This document shows, piece after piece, positions 18,531 to 26,616 of a stretch of DNA of 64,000 nucleotides. Position numbers and translations under genes: made by a program. The notes under the pieces were generated by a model, which saw only the letters and a list, made by a program, of their open reading frames with translations, was not told the origin of the DNA and ran no database searches. Numbering within the stretch: the first letter of the stretch is position 1; each line of letters opens with the position of its first letter. Source of the stretch: Xanthomonas cucurbitae (lineage in GTDB: Bacteria > Pseudomonadota > Gammaproteobacteria > Xanthomonadales > Xanthomonadaceae); assembly GCF_002939885.1 (NCBI RefSeq), contig NZ_MDED01000009.1:57156-121155 (forward strand), written 5' to 3'.

Positions 18531-19202
18531 TCAGAAGCGCGCGCCGATACCGAAGCCGACGGTCCACGGATCCAGTTCCAGCTCGCTGCCGGTACCCTGG
18601 CCGCCGACGCGCAGTTCCGGGCGCGAACGCATGTAGCGGGCGTCGGCGCGTGCAAACCAGGTGGAGTTGATGTTCATGTCCACGCCCACGGTGCCGATCA
18701 CGCCCTTGGCGGTGTCGATGCCGACATGCTGGCCGTTGGGCGATGCGGCGTCGATCCGCTCGTTGCTGAAATTCGACTCGTAGTAGCCCACGCCCACGAA
18801 CGGACGGAACACAGTGTCGGCCTGGCCGAAGTGGTACTGGCCGCTGATGGCGATCGGCTGCTGATCGACGGTGCCGATCTTGCCTGCGGTGGCCGAGTTG
18901 ACGCGGTGATTGAACTTGTCGGCAGCGCCCCACAGTTCGATCGCCCAGTTGTCGTTGATGTAGTAGCTGGCGCTCAGCGTGGGCGCCGGGCCACCGTCCA
19001 CGTCCAGGCCCGGAGCCGGATTGTTCTTGGGGTTCAGCAGGGCAACGCCGCCGACCACAGCCCAATGCTTGCCGGAGGCGCTATCGGCAGTGGTGGAAGT
19101 CGAGGAGGTGTCGCCGGTATAGGTGGTGTCCTGCGCGAACGCGGACGGTGCAATCGCAAGTGCAGATACAGCAGCCAGGCTCAGGATGGAAATGGAACGC
19201 AT
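18531..19202 (-). CDS. OmpW family outer-membrane protein
   Basis: 223-residue precursor with a signal peptide (MRSISILSLAAVSALAIAPS, AFAQ cleavage). The mature part is an eight-strand barrel of the OmpW family: GKHWAVVGGVALLNPKNN, LSASYYINDNWAIELWGAAD, PFVGVGYYESNFSNERID and a C-terminal DPWTVGFGIGARF ending in Phe as outer-membrane proteins do. OmpW proteins form narrow hydrophobic channels. A GAGGAG ribosome-binding site lies just before the ATG at 19202, which decides the start against the longer open frame. Confidence 0.88.
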   Translation of the reverse strand: MRSISILSLAAVSALAIAPSAFAQDTTYTGDTSSTSTTADSASGKHWAVVGGVALLNPKNNPAPGLDVDGGPAPTLSASYYINDNWAIELWGAADKFNHRVNSATAGKIGTVDQQPIAISGQYHFGQADTVFRPFVGVGYYESNFSNERIDAASPNGQHVGIDTAKGVIGTVGVDMNINSTWFARADARYMRSRPELRVGGQGTGSELELDPWTVGFGIGARF

Positions 19203-19342
19203 GAGGGTCTCCTCGTCTTGTTGTTGGGCCCGTGGAGTGGGCCGCGCCAAAACTATTCCTGAAAATCTGAATCCACGCCCACCTGCGGCTCGCTAAAATT
19301 CCGTTTGTTCAGAAATTTCTCCGAGAAGGCCGTGGTTGCACG

Positions 19343-19906
19343 ATGCAGGCTGAAAAACATATTCACGCAGATGCGATTGTCGTGACGAAAAACCACGCCC
19401 GCGACGGCCTGCCAGCGCACATTCGGCATGATTGCCGTGTACTGGTGCTGGGTTCGATGCCAGGCGTCGCATCGTTGGACGCAGGCCGGTACTACGCGCA
19501 TCCACGCAATCGGTTCTGGCATTTGATGCATGCCTTATTGGGCATTGATGCGGCAGCAAGCTACCTATCGCGCCTGCAGGCGTTGAACGCACGCGGCGTC
19601 GGCCTGTGGGATGTGATTGGCCGCTGCGAACGTCACGGCAGTCTGGATTCGGCCATCGTCGCCGACAGCATCGTGGTCAATCCGTTGCCCGCGTTGCTGC
19701 TCACGTTGCCGCAGCTACGCCTGGTGGCCTGCAATGGCGCGGCGGCGGCGCAGGCCTGGCGTCGGCATGTGCAACCGCTGTTGTCGGCCAACGCGCGCGC
19801 GGTGCCGATGCTGGCCTTGCCGTCCACCAGCCCGGCCAATGCCGCCTGGTCCTTGCCACGCCTGTGTACGGCGTGGCAGCCGCTGTGCGATGCCGTGCAG
19901 GACTGA
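19343..19906 (+). CDS. DNA-deoxyinosine glycosylase (UDG superfamily)
   Basis: 187-residue member of the hypoxanthine-DNA glycosylase branch of the uracil-DNA glycosylase superfamily. The key motif is VLVLGSMPGVASLDAGRYY, followed by AHPRNRFWHLMHALLG, GVGLWDVIGRCERHGSLDSA and a C-terminal LPSTSPANAAWS. Homologues remove hypoxanthine that arises from adenine deamination. The promoter region is shared with the divergent OmpW-like gene. Confidence 0.85.
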   Translation: MQAEKHIHADAIVVTKNHARDGLPAHIRHDCRVLVLGSMPGVASLDAGRYYAHPRNRFWHLMHALLGIDAAASYLSRLQALNARGVGLWDVIGRCERHGSLDSAIVADSIVVNPLPALLLTLPQLRLVACNGAAAAQAWRRHVQPLLSANARAVPMLALPSTSPANAAWSLPRLCTAWQPLCDAVQD

Positions 19907-20341
19907 CATCGCGACCGATGACGACATCGGTGAACTGGTTGCCGAGCGAATGCCGCAGCTGATCGGCGATGTGGTTGCCGGCGCAGTGCAATTGTCGCCG
20001 ACCGCAGACGCCGCGCGGCTGCGCTCGCTCGATGGCCTGGAGCAGCGCAGCGAGCGCCTGGTGGAGCCGCAGGCACGCGCATTGCGGCCGCGCGCGCAGC
20101 AGCTGTGCAACCAGGTCGAGGTCCTCGATGCGCTGGACAATGCGCTGGCGTATCGTTTGCCATCGGACGCGTCGTTGCAGCGGTTGCAGGTGGATCCACG
20201 CACGCCGAAATGATCCTGCAACGCCGTGCGCAGACACTGCATTCCGCCGGGCAAGCGATCTTTTCATCGGCAATGGTTGGCGCTGTAGGCCGTGGCCGGC
20301 CACAATAGGGGTTTCCCCATCTGTTGCCGGAGTTCCCCCGT
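19907..20341. other. 435-bp stretch without a confident gene
   Basis: No recognised gene lies here. One plus-strand frame is open through the whole region and ends at 20213; read from ATG at 19950 it would give an 87-residue protein (MPQLIGDVVAGAVQLSPTAD onward) with typical Xanthomonas codon use and high GC at third positions. I do not recognise it, and antisense frames are also open, so it may be a small gene or a remnant. The right end holds the leader of aceF. Confidence 0.4.
20277..20306 (+). promoter_or_regulatory. Possible promoter of aceF
   Basis: TTGGCG (20277-20282) and CACAAT (20301-20306) are spaced by 18 bp and lie 35 bp before the aceF ATG. The match to sigma-70 consensus is moderate. 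Confidence 0.35.
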
Positions 20342-22105
20342 ATGGCCGAAATCAAGGAAGCACGTGTCCCCGATATCGGTGACTACAGCGACGTCCCGGT
20401 AATCGAGGTGCTGGTGTCCGTCGGCGATACGGTCAGCAAGGATCAGAGCCTGGTCACGCTGGAATCGGACAAGGCCACCATGGAAGTGCCTTCGTCGGTG
20501 GCTGGCGTGGTCAAGGAACTCAAGGTCAAGGTCGGCGATTCGCTGTCGCAGGGTGCCCTGGTGGCACTGATCGAAGTGGCCGATGCCGGCGCCGACACTG
20601 CCGCCAAGCCGGCGCCTGCCGCCGCCCCGGCCAAAGCCGCGCCTGCTGCTGCACCGGCGCCGGCTGCCAAGGCCGAACCGGCCGCCGCCAAGCCCGTCGC
20701 CGCCGATGGTGGCCTGGTCGAGGCGCGTGTGCCGGATATCGGCGACTACACCGACATCCCGGTGATCGAAGTGCTGGTGGCTGTGGGCGATACCGTCGCC
20801 AAGGACCAGAGCCTGGTCACGCTGGAATCGGACAAGGCCACTATGGAAGTGCCGTCCTCGGCTGCCGGCGTGGTCAAGGAACTCAAGGTCAAGGTCGGCG
20901 ACACCCTCTCGCAGGGCAATGTGGTGGCGATCATCGCCGCCAGCGATGGCGGTGCCGGCGCGGCGCAATCGCCGGCCAAGGCCAGCACCGAGACCGCCGA
21001 AACCGCCGACAAGGTGGAGCCGGTCGCCGTGTCGGCCGAGCCGGACAAGCTGGCCCAGCGCGAGATCGCGCAGGTGCAGGGCGGCCGCTCCGGCGCCGCG
21101 ACGCAGGGCGGCCAGCCGTCGGCCGGCAGCCCGAGCAGCCCGCCGGTGACCTTCGATTCCGACAGCGTGCTGCCGTCCAAGGTGGCTTACGCCAGCCCGG
21201 TGGTGCGTGTGTTCGCGCGCGAGCTGGGCGTGGACCTGAATCAGCTCAAGGGCAGCGAAAAGGGTGGCCGCATCACCCGCGAAGACGTGCAGCGCTTTGT
21301 GAAGGCCGCACTCAGCGGCGGCGCGCCGGCTGCAGCCGGTGCTGCGCCGGCCGGTGGCGGCAATGGCCTGAACCTGCTGGCCTGGCCGAAGGTGGACTTC
21401 AGCAAGTTCGGCGAGACTGAAACCCAGCCGCTGTCGCGCATCAAGAAGATTTCCGGCGCCAACCTGGCGCGCAACTGGGCGATGATTCCGCACGTCACCC
21501 AGTTCGAATCGGCCGACATCACCGACCTGGAAGCGCTGCGCGTGGCGCTGAACAAGGAGAATGAGAAGGCCGGCATCAAGCTCACCATGCTCGCCTTCCT
21601 GGTCAAGACCAGCGCCGCGGCGTTGAAGCAGTTCCCAGAGTTCAACGCCTCGCTCGATGCGGCCGGCGAAAACCTCACCCTGAAGAAGTACATCAATATT
21701 GGCTTCGCCGCCGATACGCCGAATGGCCTGGTGGTGCCGGTGATCCGCGAGGTCGACAAGAAGGGCGTGCTGCAGATCGCCCGGGAAAGCGGCGAACTGG
21801 CCAAGAAGGCGCGCGACGGCAAGCTGGGCCCGGCCGACATGAGCGGCGGCTGTTTCTCGATCAGCTCGCTGGGCGGCATCGGCGGCACCGCGTTCACCCC
21901 GATCATCAATGCGCCGGAAGTGGCGATCCTGGGCGTGTCCAAGTCGGCGATGCAGCCGGTGTGGAACGGCAAGGAGTTCGCGCCCAAGTTGATGCTGCCG
22001 TTGTCGCTGAGCTATGACCACCGCGTCATCGACGGCGCACTGGCGGCCCGCTTCACCACCTACCTCAGCCAAGTGCTGGCCGACATGCGTCGCGTCCTGC
22101 TGTGA
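20342..22105 (+). CDS. aceF: Pyruvate dehydrogenase E2, dihydrolipoamide acetyltransferase
   Basis: 587-residue E2 subunit. It has two lipoyl domains, each with the swinging-arm lysine in ESDKATMEVP (Lys44 in the first), separated by Ala/Pro linkers. An E3/E1-binding domain follows (YASPVVRVFARELGVDLNQL). The C-terminal catalytic domain has SLSYDHRVIDGALAARF with the catalytic His. The complex makes acetyl-CoA. The E1 gene (aceE) is not nearby; lpdA follows after one small gene. The start is ATG at 20342. Confidence 0.95.
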   Translation: MAEIKEARVPDIGDYSDVPVIEVLVSVGDTVSKDQSLVTLESDKATMEVPSSVAGVVKELKVKVGDSLSQGALVALIEVADAGADTAAKPAPAAAPAKAAPAAAPAPAAKAEPAAAKPVAADGGLVEARVPDIGDYTDIPVIEVLVAVGDTVAKDQSLVTLESDKATMEVPSSAAGVVKELKVKVGDTLSQGNVVAIIAASDGGAGAAQSPAKASTETAETADKVEPVAVSAEPDKLAQREIAQVQGGRSGAATQGGQPSAGSPSSPPVTFDSDSVLPSKVAYASPVVRVFARELGVDLNQLKGSEKGGRITREDVQRFVKAALSGGAPAAAGAAPAGGGNGLNLLAWPKVDFSKFGETETQPLSRIKKISGANLARNWAMIPHVTQFESADITDLEALRVALNKENEKAGIKLTMLAFLVKTSAAALKQFPEFNASLDAAGENLTLKKYINIGFAADTPNGLVVPVIREVDKKGVLQIARESGELAKKARDGKLGPADMSGGCFSISSLGGIGGTAFTPIINAPEVAILGVSKSAMQPVWNGKEFAPKLMLPLSLSYDHRVIDGALAARFTTYLSQVLADMRRVLL

Positions 22106-22749
22106 GGCGCGCGCTGCTGACCATCGCCGTGCTCGGCGTGCTGCCGTGGACCGGCGCGGTCGCCCGCGAGTGCAGCAGCACCCTGGGGCGCGGCTGGCCG
22201 CCGGCAGTGGGCAATTACGGCACCGCCGTCACCACGCTGTTCGATGGCGGCAGCAAACCCTCGCTGGCGTTGTTGACGCTGCCCGTGCGCGGCGTGGAGA
22301 GCGGTGTCTCGCTGCTGCCGGGCAAGGACGGTGCCGACTGGACCCTGCGGCATAGCCGTAGCGACGAGCGCGTCTACAGCTGGGTCAGCGAGGCGGGTCG
22401 CGGCAGCGTGCAGTTCCGCACCGAACAGACCCCGGAAACGGTCGAGATCCCGATCCCGGCCGCCCTGGCCAAGCGCCTGGTCAGCAACTGGACCAACGCC
22501 CTGACCCAACTGGCCCCCACTGGCCGCACCGCACCGGTCACCGAAGGCGAGGTGCTGTCGTTCCAGGTCGACGGCGTGCGCTACAGCGGCGCCCGCCCGA
22601 GCTGCGGCGCTGGCGAGTTGCTGCTGCAGCAGGCGGCGCTGCTGATCGACGCCAGCGAAGGCAAGGAAAACAAGCGCGACAAGCGCTGGACCCAAATCGA
22701 ATCGTCGCTGGATGAACTCCAGCAGACGCTTGCCGGCACGGCCGGTTGA
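22102..22749 (+). CDS. Exported protein of unknown function between aceF and lpdA
   Basis: 215-residue protein with a short signal peptide (MRRALLTIAVLGVLPWTGAV, ARE). The mature part has two cysteines (REC and PSCGAGEL) that may form a disulphide. It contains YGTAVTTLFDGGSKPSLALL and a C-terminal charged helix (GKENKRDKRWTQIESSLDEL). The GTG start overlaps the aceF stop (GTGA), so it is co-translated with E2. No family is recognised. Its position inside a pyruvate dehydrogenase operon is odd for a periplasmic protein. Confidence 0.75.
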   Translation: MRRALLTIAVLGVLPWTGAVARECSSTLGRGWPPAVGNYGTAVTTLFDGGSKPSLALLTLPVRGVESGVSLLPGKDGADWTLRHSRSDERVYSWVSEAGRGSVQFRTEQTPETVEIPIPAALAKRLVSNWTNALTQLAPTGRTAPVTEGEVLSFQVDGVRYSGARPSCGAGELLLQQAALLIDASEGKENKRDKRWTQIESSLDELQQTLAGTAG

Positions 22750-22765
22750 GCTACAGGAGAAGCAA

Positions 22766-24598
22766 ATGGCGGTCATTGAAATCAAGGTTCCCGACATCGG
22801 CGATTACAGCGATGTCCCTGTCATCGAAGTGCTGGTCGCCGTGGGCGACAGCGTGGCCAAGGACCAGGGCCTGGTGACACTGGAGTCGGACAAGGCCACG
22901 CTGGAAGTGCCGTCCTCGGCGGCCGGCGTGGTCAAGGAACTCAAGGTCAAGATGGGTGACACCCTGTCCGAAGGGGCGGTGGTGCTGCTGCTGGAAACCG
23001 AAGGCGAGGCCGCCGCGCCTGCGCCTGCGAAGGCCGAGACCAAGGCCGCTGCGCCTGCTGCGGCTCCCGCGGCCGCCGCACCCGGCAGCAAGCCGCCGGT
23101 GACACCGTCGCATCGTGCCCCGGCCGAACCGGCTGCGCCCAAGCCGGCGCTGGCCAGCGGCAAGACCGCCGATATCGACTGCAAGGTGGTGGTGCTCGGC
23201 GCCGGCCCCGGCGGCTACACCGCCGCCTTCCGCGCCGCCGACCTGGGCCTGGAAACGGTGTTGATCGAGCGCTATGCCAGCCTGGGCGGTGTCTGCCTCA
23301 ACGTGGGCTGCATCCCGTCCAAGGCGCTGCTGCATGCCGCTGCGGTGATCGATGAAGTGGCCCATGCCGGCGACTTCGGCGTGGACTTCGGCCAGCCCAG
23401 GATCACCCTGGACAAGTTGCGCGAGTACAAGGAAAAGGTGGTCGGCAAGCTCACCGGCGGGCTGGCCAGCATGGCCAAGCAGCGCAAGGTGCGCACCGTC
23501 ACCGGCGTGGCAACGTTCGTTTCGCCCAACGAGCTGGAGATCGTCGGCGACGACGGCAAGACGCAGTTGCTGCGCTTCGAGCACTGCATCATCGCGGCCG
23601 GCTCGCAGGCGGTGAAGCTGCCCAACTTCCCGTGGGACGACAAGCGCGTAATGGACTCCACCGACGCGCTGGAATTGCACGACATCCCCAAGACCCTGCT
23701 GGTGGTCGGCGGCGGCATCATCGGGCTGGAAATGGCCACGGTGTACAGCGCGCTGGGCAGCAAGGTCACCGTGGTCGAGTTCATGGACCAGCTGATGCCG
23801 GGCGCCGACAAGGACCTGGTCAAGCCGCTGGCCGATCGCTTGAAGAAGCAGGGCGTCGAGGTCCATCTCAAGACCAAGGCCACCGACGTCAAGGCCGACA
23901 AGAAGGGCATCACCGTTGGCTTCGAAGCGGCCGCCGAGGGCGAGAAGCCGGGGTTGGATGCGACCACCTATGATCGCGTGCTGGTCGCGGTGGGCCGTTC
24001 GCCCAATGGTAAGAAGATCGGCGCGGACAAGGCCGGCGTCACGGTCACCGAGCGTGGCTTCATTCCGGTGGACCGGCAGATGCGCACCAACGTGCCGCAC
24101 ATCTTCGCCATCGGCGACATCGTCGGTAACCCGATGCTGGCGCACAAGGCCACCCACGAAGGCAAGCTGGCTGCCGAAGTGGCTGCCGGCGAGAAAAAAG
24201 AGTGGGTGGCACGGGTGATTCCGTCGGTGGCGTACACCAACCCGGAAATCGCCTGGGTGGGCGTCACCGAGACCGAGGCCAAGGCCAAGGGCCTGAAGGT
24301 CGGCGTGGCCAAGTTCCCGTGGGCCGCCAGCGGCCGCGCGATTGGCATCGGCCGCACCGAAGGCTTCACCAAGCTGATCTTCGACGAAGACACCCACCGC
24401 ATCATCGGTGGCGCCATCGTCGGCGTGCATGCCGGCGACCTGCTGGCCGAGATTGGCCTGGCCATCGAGATGGGCGCCGAAGCCGAAGACATCGGCCACA
24501 CCATCCACGCCCATCCGACCCTGAGCGAGTCGGTCGGCATGGCGGCCGAAGTCTACGACGGCACCATCACCGACCTGTACATCCCCAAGAAGAAATAA
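22766..24598 (+). CDS. lpdA: Dihydrolipoamide dehydrogenase with N-terminal lipoyl domain (E3)
   Basis: 610-residue E3. Residues 1-85 are a lipoyl domain with LESDKATLEV (Lys43), followed by an Ala/Pro linker to about 150. The flavoprotein part has the FAD motif VVLGAGPGGYTAAF, the redox disulphide GGVCLNVGCIPSK, the NAD motif VVGGGIIGLEMATVY and the C-terminal His-Glu pair in HAHPTLSES. It reoxidises the lipoyl arms of E2. An ACAGGAG ribosome-binding site lies before the ATG. Lipoyl-bearing E3 forms are known from some proteobacteria and are longer than the usual 470-480 residues. Confidence 0.95.
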   Translation: MAVIEIKVPDIGDYSDVPVIEVLVAVGDSVAKDQGLVTLESDKATLEVPSSAAGVVKELKVKMGDTLSEGAVVLLLETEGEAAAPAPAKAETKAAAPAAAPAAAAPGSKPPVTPSHRAPAEPAAPKPALASGKTADIDCKVVVLGAGPGGYTAAFRAADLGLETVLIERYASLGGVCLNVGCIPSKALLHAAAVIDEVAHAGDFGVDFGQPRITLDKLREYKEKVVGKLTGGLASMAKQRKVRTVTGVATFVSPNELEIVGDDGKTQLLRFEHCIIAAGSQAVKLPNFPWDDKRVMDSTDALELHDIPKTLLVVGGGIIGLEMATVYSALGSKVTVVEFMDQLMPGADKDLVKPLADRLKKQGVEVHLKTKATDVKADKKGITVGFEAAAEGEKPGLDATTYDRVLVAVGRSPNGKKIGADKAGVTVTERGFIPVDRQMRTNVPHIFAIGDIVGNPMLAHKATHEGKLAAEVAAGEKKEWVARVIPSVAYTNPEIAWVGVTETEAKAKGLKVGVAKFPWAASGRAIGIGRTEGFTKLIFDEDTHRIIGGAIVGVHAGDLLAEIGLAIEMGAEAEDIGHTIHAHPTLSESVGMAAEVYDGTITDLYIPKKK

Positions 24599-24616
24599 GC
24601 GCCCGCGCTTGGTCTT

Positions 24617-24649
24617 CCACGACGCCCCGCCATGTGCGGGGCGTCGTGG
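24617..24649 (+). terminator. Terminator hairpin behind lpdA
   Basis: Perfect 14-bp stem CCACGACGCCCCGC (24617-24630) with GCGGGGCGTCGTGG (24636-24649) and a CATGT loop, 18 bp behind the lpdA stop. No long T tract follows. Confidence 0.7.
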
Positions 24650-24734
24650 TATTGGAATGCTGCGAAGTGGTTCACCCGGTGCGCCAGGCAGGGCAGTGCT
24701 TGGCATCGTTCCCTATGGCTGCGCCCAGAACGCA

Positions 24735-24759
24735 AGAGGCCCGCAAAACGCGGGCCTCT
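24735..24759 (-). terminator. Terminator behind the outer-membrane barrel gene
   Basis: 10-bp stem AGAGGCCCGC with GCGGGCCTCT around an AAAAC loop, about 20 bp past the stop of the minus-strand gene at 24781. Confidence 0.7.
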
Positions 24760-24780
24760 CGGGTACGAGGGTGGAGCAGA

Positions 24781-25593
24781 TCAGAACGCGAGCGTCACGC
24801 CGGCCACCGGGCCCTTGAATTCCTGCTTCAGGCCGATCAAGCCATCGCGGCCCCTGCGATCGACATCGAGCTTGAACCAGTCATATCCGGCGAACAGGCC
24901 GAAGTTCTTGGTGAAGCGGTACTCGGCGATGGCGTTGGCTCGGCTCAGGTCGCCATCGTAGTCGCGAAAGCTTCCCCAGCTGGTGTTGAGGTACTGGCCT
25001 TGCACATTGAACAGCCAGTGTTCGCTGGGGCGCGCGGTGAAGCGGATGCCGACCACCGGTGCGGCGCCATCGGCGCTTTCGTTCAGCACCTCGCCTTCGA
25101 ACACGCTGCCCAGGTCGGCATAGGCATTGGCCTCGACCTTGGCGTATTCCGCACCGAGCTGCAGGCCCAGGCTGAATTCCGGCGAATCGATCACCGAGTA
25201 GTCGTACACCAGGCTGGCGACCTGGTACTTCAGCTCACCCTTGATGAAGCTACCGGACGGCACGCTGACGCCAGCGGCGCTGAGGTCCTGCGTCAGCGTC
25301 TCGCGGCGATCCTTGTCGTACTTGAAGTAGTCGAAGATCAGGCGCTGGCGGGTGCTGATACGGAACACGCCATCCACGCGCGGCTCCCACTCCTTGCCGC
25401 CCAGTTCGAAATCTTCGTTGACCGAGACATTGTTCCCGGCCAGCAGCGTATTGCCGCGCAGGGTGTTGTCGTTGTCGATATTCATCGCACCCAGGCGAAG
25501 CTGGAAGCGGTCGTCGGTATCTTCGGCGTGGGCAGGCGCGGCGTAGGCGGCGGCCAGCACGCACGGGATCGCCAGTGCGAGGAGGTGTTTCAT
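24781..25593 (-). CDS. Outer-membrane beta-barrel protein
   Basis: 270-residue precursor with a signal peptide (MKHLLALAIPCVLAAAYAAP, AHA cleavage). The mature part has alternating hydrophobic strands typical of a barrel (FQLRLGAMNIDNDNTLRG, VFRISTRQRLIFDYFKY, QYLNTSWGSFRDYDGDLS) and ends in a strand closing with Phe (PVAGVTLAF). The internal FSLGLQLGAEYAKVEANAY segment is also barrel-like. The family is not recognised with certainty and may be an OmpA-like or DUF-type barrel. The ATG follows a GGAG-type site. Confidence 0.75.
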   Translation of the reverse strand: MKHLLALAIPCVLAAAYAAPAHAEDTDDRFQLRLGAMNIDNDNTLRGNTLLAGNNVSVNEDFELGGKEWEPRVDGVFRISTRQRLIFDYFKYDKDRRETLTQDLSAAGVSVPSGSFIKGELKYQVASLVYDYSVIDSPEFSLGLQLGAEYAKVEANAYADLGSVFEGEVLNESADGAAPVVGIRFTARPSEHWLFNVQGQYLNTSWGSFRDYDGDLSRANAIAEYRFTKNFGLFAGYDWFKLDVDRRGRDGLIGLKQEFKGPVAGVTLAF

Positions 25594-26083
25594 GGGAGCT
25601 CCGATTGCTTGGATGGTCAGGCCGTTGGGCCAGTGGCGCGCACTATCGGTAGCGCGGCGTCTTTCAAAAGTGAAGGACGCGTCGCATATCCGTGAAGGCG
25701 GACATAGCAATCGGACAAAACGGTCCGGATCGGCAAGGGGCGCAGGCGTCGCGCGCAGTAGCCGGTGTCAGCGATCGATTTGGCGGCAGGCGCAAACTGT
25801 GCGGTAACGCATGCTCTGTAGTACGGAACGTAGTGCCAATTGCGCAGGGATCCAGCTGCCGCACGCAAGCTTCGCCGCCCGTGGCAGCGCCGGCAGGCAA
25901 AGGATCCGGGATTGGACCGTCGATGGGAGAGTGACAGGCGTGGCAGCGGCCTGCAAAAGCAGGAGCCCGGGTCTCCCGGGGCTCCCGGACGCAGCCTGCG
26001 GTGCGACCTTTCGACGAGGATGTGCAGGCCTCGCCATCTGTGACCGCCGATGTGTGGCAAAGTTCCATCCGCCGTCGCGGGGT

Positions 26084-26116
26084 GACGCAGCGCGACATGC
26101 CATGTCGTGCTGCGTC
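26084..26116. repeat. Inverted repeat upstream of the atp promoter
   Basis: GACGCAGCGCGACATG (26084-26099) is opposed by CATGTCGTGCTGCGTC (26101-26116), 15 of 16 positions complementary with one G-T pair. It lies 20 bp before the -35 element of the atp operon. It could be an operator or a terminator-like structure. Confidence 0.6.
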
Positions 26117-26136
26117 GCGCGCGTGACCTCTGCCGG

Positions 26137-26166
26137 TTGTCTCGCAATTTGTCCCATTGCTATACT
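26137..26166 (+). promoter_or_regulatory. Probable atp operon promoter
   Basis: TTGTCT (26137-26142) and TATACT (26161-26166) are spaced by 18 bp, with TG-rich extension GC before the -10. It lies 60 bp before the GTG of atpI. It is the best sigma-70 match in the region. Confidence 0.6.
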
Positions 26167-26225
26167 CTCGCGGCTCGACGAGGCGCAGCTGCGCTTCCCA
26201 CCCATTCATACGCAAGGTAACCGTA

Positions 26226-26591
26226 GTGCTGAACTCCGTTGAGGCGGGTCGGCGGTTGATGCTGCGCGCTGCGGTATATCCGCTTGCTGCTGTAGCTATA
26301 ACCAGTCTGGGGTTGCTGCTGGTTGGTCCCCGGTACGCTGCCGGGGTGGCATTGACCGGGTTGGCGACGGTGCTGGGCGGTTGGGTGGCGGCACGCACCG
26401 CGCTTGGAGGCGGTATCCAGGCGGCCGGCATTGCCATGGTCCGGCTGATCCTGGCCATGGTGGTGAAGTGGGTGTTGGTTTTCGTGGCGCTGGCGCTGGG
26501 CTTCGGCTTGTGGCGGCTGCCTCCTCTGGCCCTGTTGGCGGGTATCGCCATCGGGCTGATTTTTCAGGTTCTGGCTCTGGCCAGGCGTTGA
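26226..26591 (+). CDS. atpI: ATP synthase accessory protein AtpI
   Basis: 121-residue membrane protein with four helices, the length and topology of AtpI (subunit I), the non-stoichiometric assembly factor at the head of F1Fo operons. Family features include the glycine-rich second segment VALTGLATVLGGWVAARTAL and the final helix LLAGIAIGLIFQVLAL. The start is probably GTG (VLNSVEAGRRLML). It is the first gene of the atp operon. Confidence 0.82.
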   Translation: MLNSVEAGRRLMLRAAVYPLAAVAITSLGLLLVGPRYAAGVALTGLATVLGGWVAARTALGGGIQAAGIAMVRLILAMVVKWVLVFVALALGFGLWRLPPLALLAGIAIGLIFQVLALARR

Positions 26592-26616
26592 TCCGAACTA
26601 AAAAGGCTACGTACAC

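Larger units (their letters stand above)
25594..26225. other. 632-bp intergenic region between the barrel gene and the atp operon
   Basis: I see no credible gene. It holds a GC-rich hairpin GGAGCCCGGG/CCCGGGGCTCC (25962-25985), a larger inverted repeat at 26084-26116 and the atp promoter near 26137-26166. A 16-bp motif TTTGTCC-S-ATTGCTAT occurs twice: on the minus strand at 25704-25719 upstream of the barrel gene, and on the plus strand at 26148-26163 overlapping the atp promoter. Confidence 0.6.

Noticed and set aside
22751..24706. Antisense open frame of 651 codons opposite lpdA
   Set aside because: It is a mirror of the lipoyl and flavoprotein gene; no start signal or domain is present.
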